Of a stretch of DNA of 64,000 bases, positions 35,501-44,565 are shown piece by piece. The notes beneath the pieces were generated by a model, which saw only the letters and a program-made list of their open reading frames with translations, was not told the DNA's origin and did not search any database. A program made the translations under genes and the position numbers. The DNA comes from Gnetum montanum. Lineage: Eukaryota > Streptophyta > Gnetopsida > Gnetales > Gnetaceae. Within the stretch, counting starts at the first letter, position 1. The number at the start of each line of letters is the position of its first letter. The DNA is taken from positions 5,731 through 69,730 of the forward strand of contig MNCI01025366.1 of the NCBI GenBank assembly GCA_015680685.1, read 5' to 3'.

Positions 35501-36241
35501 CTGGCCCATTAGGGGACCAATCCCCATGTAGCCACCCCTAAGCCTCACATCGTGCAAATGCCTTGGAATACCATTTGTGAAAATGGACAATTTCACCCTT
35601 GGTTTGGGCTAACACGGCACCCCGGAGAGTGGGACCTGCCATGAAAGCCTCCAAGGCTATATGAGCCAATGCGAGTCCATCATCACCTATGCATACTCAT
35701 TCTTTATCAAATTAAGGCCTGCAAAGAAACGATGGTCAAAATATGAACAACCATCTAGCATCAAAGTAGAAATGATAAATTAAACAACTTTACCTTTCTA
35801 CCCTGTATACCGTTCCAGGAGGATTTTGGAACAAAGTGCACACAAGAGGCCAGGAATAAAGTGCTATTGACGTTGTGAGGGCTACATGATAATAGGTCCC
35901 ATACATGTGTCAATGGATGGGTGGATCTGGGCCCTCCAGAGGGATCATCCCCAACTGTAAATAGTCCCTCATCGATGTTGACCACGAAGGCCACTATGCC
36001 ATTTGAGGATCCTAGTAACATAGTCTCAAGGACACTTTGTGCTAATTATTCACTTAGGTGAGAACATATTACCACACTGAATCCTTGCAAGATGAAGCCA
36101 AGGAACTCGTTGGCACCCATTCTAAACCATATCCCATATCGATCGATGGTCATATCAGGTACCAGCCTATCAGAATCAATAGTCTCGAACCACGTCAGAA
36201 TGCCAACAAGCTCCACCACTAAGAGGAAAGGTTTAAGACCT
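32570..36241 (-). CDS. Tat-B antisense gene: multi-exon ORF of unknown function
   Basis: Gene on the strand opposite to gag-pol. Exons (right to left): 36241-35794, 35718-35447, 35357-about 34780, about 34690-34314, 34210-33941, about 33844-33648, 33566-32782, 32668-32570. Introns of about 75-113 bp have GT-AG ends, often the plant consensus GTAAGT (35446, 34313, 32781) and T-rich TTTTACAG or TTTGCAG acceptors (32669, 35719). Exon 3 is open for about 190 codons with blocks MKFGDIDDAQWWLHDEAPP, DAGLMELFTTLSPNISM, VDSFNEAV, FFSDLFGVP and ELEEWLG. Exon 5 is acidic (EEEEVPTNQGEENEV); exon 7 is helical with VPRQIYDEVAECVVQNAKSLW; exon 8 ends in a TAG at 32572-32570. Homologous exons occur in Tat-A and Tat-C at the same place. 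A few stops (exons 1, 2 and 7) suggest this copy is recently dead. I do not recognise the family. Confidence 0.75.
34258..34279. repeat. (ATA)n microsatellite inside an intron of the Tat-B antisense gene
   Basis: Seven ATA units within the intron 34313-34211, consistent with this stretch being noncoding on both strands. Confidence 0.85.
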
Positions 36242-36289
36242 CTGTACATATTCAAAAACCAAGATAAATAAGTTACACAAAAAAATAGG

Positions 36290-37366
36290 TTCATGCTGGG
36301 CGTGTAAGTCCTACATGCTAGGAATGTGGGCGTGCAGACCTTGCACGCTGAGCATTTCGACCCCCCCTGCACGCTGAGCATGTCATTGAATTGCATGCCA
36401 GGCATAAAACTAGCTGTACGCTGAACAAGGGAGACAAGGGTTGATGCTGGCTTGCACACTAATATCTATACTAAAGAAACAGGCCAGGCCTCAAACAATT
36501 TCTATGCGCCGAAATAAAAAATCGAACACAAATCAATGAAAATAGTAAACAAAAACACAAATTCAGACAAAGGACCAAGATCTACTGGCACATTGATCCA
36601 GACCATGATGGGATCATGGGCTTGGGTAGGCACCGGAGCATCACCCCACTCTCCTTGGTAAAGGTCAAGTCAGGCTCTTTCCTTTCCTGGTCTCTCACCC
36701 ATTTTCCCTTGCCCATCCTGTTGTACTACGTTCAAGACCTTTACGTTGGAGCAAGGGCATTCACACTGAAACCTTCATGCCATCTTCATGCTGGGGTTTG
36801 CCCCTGCATGCCGAGGCTTCATGCTAAAACCTCCATGTCGTCTTCACACTGGCGTTTGCCCCTGCATGCCAAGGCTTCACGCTAAAACCTCCACACTGTC
36901 TTCATGCTAGGGTTTTCCCCTACACAGCACGGCTTCACGCTGAAACCTCCACGCCATCTTCACGCTAGGGTTTTCCCCTGCACACCGAGGCTTCACGTTG
37001 AAACCTCCATGTTTCCTTCGCACTGGGGTTTCAGATCCCTGCACACCGAGGGTTTCTCCAGGGTGTGCATGCTGAACGTTTTCACTTGATGATTCACGCC
37101 ATGATCTACGCTACCTTTGCCATCTCCTTCGCACCAGATCTGTACCTTTTCCTGCCCCCTATGACTAGATCCTCGCCTCCTCGTCGTGCTGAATCTCCCA
37201 CTGTTTCACGCTGAGGCTTAGGTTCACGTTGAGGCTTAGGTTCACGCTAAGGCTTAGTTTCACGCTGAGGCTTAGGTTCAAGCTGAGGCTTAGTTTCATG
37301 CTAAGGCTTAGGTTCACGCTGAGGCTTAGGTTCACACTAAAACTTAGGTTCATGTTGGACTTTGGG
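36290..37366. repeat. ACGCTG-word arrays upstream of the Tat-B antisense gene
   Basis: Three parts: scattered GCACGCTGAGCA words at 36290-36470; four to five copies of a unit of about 60 bp with TTCACGCTAGGGTTTTCCCC and GAGGCTTCACGCTGAAACC at about 36779-37060; and nine exact-length 18-bp units TTCACGCTGAGGCTTAGG at 37205-37366. The array is GC-richer than its surroundings and lies where the promoter of the antisense gene would be. ACGCTG words also fill the LTR U3 of the same family. I could not find a TATA box on the minus strand here. 37370-37735 shows nothing recognised; 37735-37815 holds two more TTAAAC motif copies. Confidence 0.8.
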
Positions 37367-37878
37367 TTTATGCCTGCTTCAGTAACAAAAGTAACTTGTC
37401 CAATTTTAAGTTAATTTTATCTTCACACCCTCGTTGTTCATGTCCACTCACCCCCGTAGAAAATTGGCACTTTGGGTATTTCATTCTAAATTAAAATTAA
37501 AATGAACACAACGTTAGCTAAATAACATATAAATATAAATAGACTGAGAATAGAGAAAAAGGGTATATGGATATGCACTAGACTAAACATTACCCACATA
37601 AGACCTTCCCTCTCATGGTGATTCCTATTGTCTAAAATAAACACCTTGGTACATACTCTTCGTCTTGTAGTTTCATATTTAATAGGGATTACAAATCGTA
37701 CAATCAACTAGAAACCATAAATGAATAGTGAACAACCTGGTAAGGCCCTAAATTGTCGTGATTGGCTAGGTACGGCCTTAAACTGCCATGCGACTAGGTA
37801 AGATGATAAACCAACTTTAGCATACTTTGTGCATATTTAAATATTTGAATTGGTGTCATAAAACAAAAAGCAAACCCA

Positions 37879-37920
37879 CCCCCCCCCCCCTTGTTAACGT
37901 TGCTCCCTGTGGCTTGGCAG
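37879..37920 (+). promoter_or_regulatory. Acceptor-like splice site before Tat-B RT
   Basis: A pyrimidine tract (12 C at 37879-37890, then TTGTTAACGTTGCTCCC) runs into GGCTTGGCAG ending at 37920, followed within 10 bases by the ATG of the RT frame. Tat-C has a matching TTATTGTGGCAG at the same place (minus strand, ending 57373). Ogre elements are known to splice an intron between protease and RT; this would be its 3' end. Confidence 0.45.
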
Positions 37921-40900
37921 AAGCAAGAATGGATAGCAAGCAACTATTTGCACCACTGTTCATCAATGGACCATACGGACCCATCCAACGAGAGGTGATT
38001 AGAAAGTCCATTGATTTACGCACATCGACTTACGAAAACTTCGTGGCATCGACAGAGGAAATGATAGAACGATTTTAGAGCATGATGAAATTGTTGGATA
38101 TTGAAGCCGATAACATCACCGAGGATCCATTAATTGAAACTACCATTACTATGCCAAACGGTGAAGTTAAGATACTAAAACTAAGTACTTTACTAGAGCC
38201 ACAACTTTCCGATGACATGGAAAAAGTGCTAAAAAGCAACATCAAGGCATTCTCTTGGTCTTACATTGACATGCCTGGGCTAGACCCTCGAATAGTCTAG
38301 CACAACATCATACTCGACCTGAAGTTAAGACCAGTGAAACAAAAAGCACATAAGGTTAAGCTTGAGGTAGCGTTGGCGATTTGCAATGAGATCACCAAAC
38401 TTTATCAAGCTGGTTTCATTTGGGCTGTTGACTACGCTGACTGGGTATCCAACATGGTCATTGTCCCAAAGAAGAATGGAAGCATTCGCCTATGCATTGA
38501 CTTTCGAGACCTCAACTTAGCAACCATAAAAGATGACTTTCCTCTACCTAGTATTGAGCAACTGGTTGACTAACCGTTGGGCGCACTATTATCTTTTATG
38601 GATGGCTTCTCGGGATATAATTAGATCTAGATTAACCCTGAACATTAGCTCAGGACAACCTTCATGACACCATGGGGGGCATTTTGTTATACGATGATGC
38701 CCTTCAGTTTAAAGAATGCTAGGGCTACGTATCAATGAGCAATGACCTTCATCTTTAGTGATTACATCCTTCACTCACTCAATGATTATGTAGACGATAT
38801 AGCGGTTAAATCGAAGACACAAGAGCAACACATACAAGACTTAGACTTGGTACTTAAGCGTTGTATAAGATATGAGCTTAGACTGAACCCAAAGAAGTGT
38901 GTCTTTGGGGTCAAATCAGGCAAAATGCTAGGATTCATAGTTTCAAAAGCAGGGATTTGAGTAGACCTTGATAAGGTGAAGGCTATCACAAACTTGCGAC
39001 CGCCAAGAAACCTTACCGAACTTCAAGGCCTACAAGGTAGATTACAGTTCATTAGGCGCTTTATAGAAAAATTAATAGATAAATTAAAACCCATGAACCA
39101 TTTTCTATGCAAGAGTGTGCACTTTCAATGGACCCCACAATGCCAGGAAGCTTTTTACAATATCAAAACGACATTGACTAAATTACCGAAAGTTTATCCA
39201 CCTTAGAAGAATAAACCGTTCTACATATACCTTGCCACATCGGATGCATGAATTGCATCTATGCTTTGCTAGAAACGGGATGATGGAACAGAGGTTCCTG
39301 TTTACTACTTGAGCCATGCATTCGTAGCCCATGAACAATGTTACAATGACGTGGAAAGATCATGCCTTACCCTTATCTTTTCTTTAAAGAAGTGGCGACA
39401 TTATCTCTTTCAAAACCAAGTCAACATAATCTGTAAGGACAGTGTGCTCAGAGCTATCACAAACAACATATACGAATCAAATAAGATAGCCTGATGGAAA
39501 GCAATGATTGCTGAGTTTGACCTGTGCTACATAGCAGAATCATCCATTAAAGGTCAAGATATAGTAAATCAGATGACCACATCACCAACATGTGATCAAG
39601 CAACGATTGATCTAGAGTTTCCAGATGAAAACGTAAGCATAATTGACATAGTGCTCGATAACTATGATGAGATATTAAGCTTCGATGGAGCATCCACCTC
39701 CCAAGGAGGAAGTGCTACCGCCATTATCACATATCCCTCTAGTGAGATCCAACCCTTTGCTTACCGATTTAACTTTCCTTGTACCAATAACGTAACAGAG
39801 TATGAAGGTCTCCTCAGGGGCCTCATGGTAGCACAAGCTTCAAACATCACACGTCTCGTAGTTAGAGGCGACTCACAGTTAATCATAAACCAAGTCAAAG
39901 ACATTTACACATGCAAAGCATCTCATCTACAATCCTACTGTGACTTGACGAAACACTTACTGAAACATTTTATAAATATAGAACTACAACATGTGCCTAG
40001 AAATGATAATACCATTGCAGATGCACTAGCCACGTTAGCTCTAAAAATCTCACTAGACATGCTTCATATGTTGCTGAGTTCCATCATGAGCTATGATAAG
40101 CCCATAATTGATTCTCCCGATGAACTTCCCATAGCATCTGTTAGCACGACACACATTGCAGAATGGTACGATGACGTCAAAGAGTACCTTCTACATGGTG
40201 AACCACCTCAGTATCTAATGAATGCTCAGAAGGACGCAGTACAAAAATGCTCTAGACAATATACACTAGTAGGAGATACGTTATGTCGTAGATCCTATGA
40301 AGGCATCTTATTAACATGTGTTAGTAGCACCAATGGCCAAACCATCGTGGAACAAGTTCATGAAGGACTATGCGGAGGGCACATAGTTCCTAAAGCAATG
40401 GAAACAAAAATCAGATGTTTAGGCTATTATTGGCCACATATGGAGTATGATTGCTTCTCCAAGGTTAAGAGCTGCAATATTTGTCAAAAGCACGGTAATC
40501 TTATACATGTTCCACCTAATCAATTGCATACGACTCAAATCACATGTCCTTTCCAAAAATGGGGGTTAGACATTATAGGATCAATAACTCCCCCATCTTT
40601 TGTGGGACATAGCTTTATCATAACCACAACAGAATAGTTTACTAAATGGGTAGAAGCTATTCCTCTTAGGAAGACCACATGAAAACAAGTATGCAACTTT
40701 ATCCTTGAAAACATTGTGACCCGTTTTGGCATCCCGATGACTATCATCACTAACAACGAGCCACAATTCAGTAGTGTCGAAACAAAAAAATTCTATGAAA
40801 GCCTAGGTATTAAACACTTGTTTTCACCACCTTACTACCCTCAGAGCCATGGACAAGCAGAAGCCACAAACAAGATTGACATCTCAGTGCTCAAGAAGAT

Positions 40901-41320
40901 GCTTACTTAGAGCAAGAAGAGATGGCACAAGTAGCTAGTATACACGTTATGGGCCTACCAAACTACACATCGGACATCCACAAGTAAAACACCATCTAGT
41001 CTTATTTATGGATCAGAAGCTGTTTTACCTCTAGAGTTGCAGGTACCATCCCTAAGGATCACACTTTATGGACTCCTTGACGAAGACCAAAACAATGCCT
41101 CGTGCATTGTTGACCTCGACTCGGTGGAAGAAGAATGCATACAAACGCTTGATCAAATCGAGTGGTATCAGAAGCAACAACGACGACGCCATTAGAATGC
41201 ACACAAATGCTTGATCAAATCAAGTGGTATCAAATCTGTCTGCAGGATGACACCCAGTGGTGCTCGTACATAGATATACTTCATCATGGTGACAAGGTGC
41301 CACATTGTTTTCGACGCACG
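37921..41320 (+). pseudogene. Tat-B pol: RT, two RNase H domains, integrase
   Basis: From MDSKQLFAPLFINGPYGPI. RT: AGFIWAVDYADWVSNMVIV, IRLCIDFRDLNLATIKDDFPLP, FMDGFSGYN, MTPWGAFCYTMMPFSLKNA and the catalytic YVDD at about 38790. First RNase H: PFYIYLATSDA, VPVYYLSHAF (39200-39500). Second, Tat-type RNase H: LSFDGASTSQGGSA, FPCTNNVTEYEGLLRGL, HVPRNDNTIADALA, in an uninterrupted 377-codon frame 39504-40637. Integrase: HEGLCGGH and CNICQKHG zinc ligands, WGLDIIGSITPP (first Asp), TNNEPQFSS (second Asp replaced by Asn), PYYPQSHGQAEATN (Glu). C-terminal part to about 41320 with SLIYGSEAVLPLE. About a dozen stops elsewhere. The dual RNase H places it in the Tat lineage. Confidence 0.92.
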
Positions 41321-42106
41321 CAACCAGGTTAATTAATCTGTTCAAAAGTACATTCCCAATTCCCAGTACATTCTCCATTTCCCCATCACTCTCGTTCCCT
41401 TTCCTACCCAGTTACAGTTCCTAGATACACCTAGTACACCCCAAAACTTTGAGCACACTACTGCATGCTATGAAACTCTCAAGCAGTTGCAACACACAAT
41501 ACGACACATGAGCATGAGTGCGAAATTGAAAGAAAGCTCTTTCCAAAAATGAAAAAAAAAGAAAAAGAAAAGAAAAGATCAAAGAGTAAAGAGAAAAATG
41601 AACCACAAGACCCCTGACACTTCCCATACAAGCCCCAGGCAAGAAGGCAATTTTCTTGGAAAGAAATACTCGTGTCTCAAACCATCATGTTTCACCTCAT
41701 TGCGTGGTTTTGGCTATCAGACAATGGGTTCCCTTAGACACTCCACAAGGGTCCTGTTCCTCCAAAGAATGCACCACCTCATTGCGTGGCTTTGGTTGTG
41801 ACAACGAGTTCTCTTAAACAAGATACAAGAGTCTCATTCCTCCGAAGGACGCACATCCCATGCCTTGGTCCCAAGTTCACTAGATACTGGCTATTGATAA
41901 GGACCAACATGATGTCATTCACACAAGAGCATCCCTCTTCCCACAGTTAAACAAAAACATCCCTTCATCAATTCCCAATCTCATGGTAACACACCTTCTC
42001 CCTATACATCTCAAAACCTCATTTCCCGATCCCATGTACTTCTGAACATGGTGTGAGGACATCTGGCCAAGTGCCAAAAGATAATGCTTGCTACCAGTTT
42101 GCTTGT
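41321..42106 (+). other. Tat-B 3' noncoding region
   Basis: No protein-like frame. Contains two copies of a CACCTCATTGCGTGG-TTTTGG block about 80 bp apart (41695-41800). The minus-strand frame at 41421-41642 is not supported by any similarity. Confidence 0.5.
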
Positions 42107-42183
42107 GGTGTTTTGTACTTCTTTGTTGATGCCTCTCGGGTTGATTCCTCCAGGCATCAACAAAGAGGGGCCAATAAAACACC
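42107..42183 (+). promoter_or_regulatory. Hairpin spanning the Tat-B polypurine tract and 3' LTR start
   Basis: GGTGTTTT (42107-42114) pairs with AAAACACC (42176-42183) and TTTGTTGATGCCT (42122-42134) pairs with AGGCATCAACAAA (42152-42164) around a loop of 17 bases. The polypurine tract ACAAAGAGGGG (42160-42170) is in the right arm and the LTR begins at 42175 (TA in place of TG). Tat-C has the same structure with different arm sequence. Confidence 0.75.
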
Positions 42184-43536
42184 ATAAAGAATTTTGGCTA
42201 ACACTTGTAGATAGAAATGGAGCAAGTCATGTTGGTCTTCAGCATGACGAAGCTCGAAAGCTTCACAAACAACATCAAACGAAGTCAAATTAAGCACGTA
42301 AAAGTTCCCTAAGATCCATTGGAGATTACATCAACATCTGGCAACAAGAATTGCAAGTTTCAAATTTAAAACACTTAGTTTTGACTAAGTATACTTCTTG
42401 CACATAGGCCTGCATGCCCAGCGTGCAGCTTAGCATGCACGCCCAGCATGCGTCATCAAGGATCTCTCAAAACAGGCATCCCAGAATAAGATGTCCACCT
42501 ACATCGACTATTAGAAGAAAGGCAATTGTCAGGCATCATCTCAGGCTCCCAAAATGAAGATTCAACCTCGAAATGATACACTTCCATGACCTATAGGCTG
42601 AGCATACATACTCTACACACCCAGTGTGTACACCCAGCGTGCAGCACAACATACGCCACTTGAAGCCTACCAAAACCATGTTAGATCAAGTCAGGATGAG
42701 CAGAAAATCCACAAGCAGCATTCTCATGACATTAGAGCTCAAATCCAAGGGCATGTTCAGGATTCTCTGTTGTAACAATAATGTTCGTTTGTAAAGTTCA
42801 ATTCTTTCATATTGGTCAAGTTTGTATGCTAGGTTCACATGCCCAACATGTACATGCTAGCATGCAGCACGCTGCACAGTTGCAATATTTCTTGCACTCA
42901 GGCAACGCAACCACATGTCATCCGACCAGAAATTTTCTCACCAATAGCCACTCATAACACTCCAGATCCGAGTTTCATGCCCTAAAACCTATAAAAACCC
43001 CAATTTTTTGCCAAAAGAAAAAAGAGAATGACATTAAGAGATGATTGGAAACACCAAGCCTGCATGCTAGACTTCTACCCTGCACATTGACCATACAACC
43101 TTCATGCTATTCCTGCAGTCCAAACTAGCATACCATCATCCCTCCGCATCCACCAGGGCTCTTCATCCACCTTGTGTCAGATCAACAACTGTGTTCAGAT
43201 CAATGCACTGTAATCTCCATTTTGTAATAAAGTTGCTTCATTTCTGGTCAATATTTGTTACAATTTTCATTCATTCTTGTTACCTCTTTGTTTATATTCC
43301 TGCATGTTTACATTCTAGTTTACGTTTATCACGCTGTTTACACATAACCCAGTGTATTGCACATTGGCATACGTTTGGGGAAATCCTTGTCTGATCTGTG
43401 TGCGGACCACCCAAGGTACTCTACCTTCGTCAATTCCAACTCACCTTCAAGTGAAGGTAGAGTCTTCTGTGCTTGTCTGTAGATCTCTTGGTGTCTGTTT
43501 CATTCCAGCCGTGCACCGACGATTTCAGATAGTACA
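42175..43536 (+). mobile_element. Tat-B 3' LTR
   Basis: 1362 bp, partner of 24094-25432, with TATAAAAA at 42990-42997 and end AGTACA followed by TACAC. The first two bases are TA through a G-to-A change. Several CpG sites differ from the 5' LTR as TpG or CpA. Confidence 0.88.
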
Positions 43537-43541
43537 TACAC

Positions 43542-43972
43542 CACGTACCTTCTCATCCCTCTCAAAGTAAAATATGCTCAACCCCATTTAGGGTGGTGTT
43601 CCATTCTCTTTTGCTCTCTTTTTGTGCATTTTTAGCATTTTTACTACATTTTTGGCATTTTACCTGTATTTACTATTACTTCCATGTATAGCCATGCTTG
43701 GGAAACTGACCTCACACATTGGCATCTTTGTTTCACATTGAAACCCTTGACTATGCTCACCCTTGTTGAGACTACTGACACTATGAAACACTGTGCAAAC
43801 ACTTAGCATCATTTTGGTATTGAATTTGATAAGCCCCTGTTTAATCAACAAGACCATTCTAGGAATCCTATCTCTACCTCTAGCAGGCCCTCACGCAAAC
43901 TTGGTGTTAAGGATATGCACCCATGAACCTCTTGATGTTCCATTCCAACCACCAATGTTTTTAGTCACTACA
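43542..43972 (+). mobile_element. Tat-A 5' LTR, right part
   Basis: Continuation of 22871-24093 after Tat-B. It ends ACTACA, with a TTCCATTCCAACCACCAATG block that matches the end of the Tat-B LTR in spacing, and is followed six bases later by a decayed primer binding site. Confidence 0.7.
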
Positions 43973-43978
43973 GTTTTC

Positions 43979-43995
43979 TAGTGTTAGAAGGAGGG
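43979..43995 (+). other. Tat-A primer binding site (decayed)
   Basis: TAGTGTTAGAAGGAGGG corresponds to the Tat-B TGGCGCTAGAAGGAGGG with changes at GG and CG positions. The leader that follows (43996-44565) is noncoding and repeats GAGAGCGTAGTC-type words of the Tat-A U3 at 44250-44330, plus ACTTAGCCATTTTT repeats at 44320-44415. Confidence 0.7.
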
Positions 43996-44565
43996 TCATT
44001 CCATTTCCTTCTTTGAACTCCATTGGTCATTGTCTCGTGTGCTCTCTACATCATTATTACTAGGTTTGGGCTAGCATAGATCCAACACCTCTGTGGACCT
44101 ACCACATGCAATAGTAGCTAGATCTTATGCCAACACATGTGTTGTTTACCAACCAATTGGTGTAGACTAAACCCCATTATCAATTCCCTTGGAACCCCAC
44201 ATAGCAACCCCAAAGCATACATCTCCACACTTAACTAATTTTTGATGCTCAGAAAAGAGCATAGTTAGCTCTCAGTGTAGAGAGCATAGTTGGCTCTTAG
44301 CGTAGAGAGCGTAGTCCCTAGACTTAGCCATTTTTCTACAGTTTCCACACTTAGCCATTTTTATATAGCTTCTAGACTTAGCTATTTTTATAGTCAACAA
44401 AGTTAGCCATTTTTCTTTCTTTTGCAATAAGCAACTTCTACATTTTCCCTTTTGCAATTGAATTCACCATGTGAATTCTATGCAACCTTTGCCATCAGTC
44501 CCAAGGACACTCATTATCCTACCCACCCAAAAAAAAATTAAATTAATCACTCTGTCATTCCTACC

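Larger units (their letters stand above)
24094..43536 (+). mobile_element. Tat-B: Tat/Ogre-like Ty3/gypsy retrotransposon
   Basis: 19.4 kb including a later solo LTR of 1.84 kb. The LTR pair is 24094-25432 and 42175-43536; the bases outside are TACAC on both sides (24089-24093 and 43537-43541), a perfect 5-bp target duplication. Order inside: PBS 25438, gag, Pro-rich linker with PFVIRVP repeats, protease, hairpin-repeat array, antisense multi-exon gene, GC-richer repeat arrays, acceptor-like site, RT with YVDD, RNase H, a second RNase H, integrase, noncoding 3' region, PPT hairpin. A second RNase H after the first is the mark of the Tat lineage. It is inserted in the 5' LTR of Tat-A. Confidence 0.9.

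Noticed and set aside
37165-37414. Open frames on both strands reading LRFTLRLRF and NLSLSVNLSL
   Set aside because: They are translations of the nine 18-bp tandem units; any unit divisible by three gives such frames.
43542-43972. The Tat-B 3' LTR also serving as the 5' LTR of the downstream gag (Tat-A)
   Set aside because: No primer binding site follows 43536. The decayed site is at 43979 after 430 bp of different LTR sequence.
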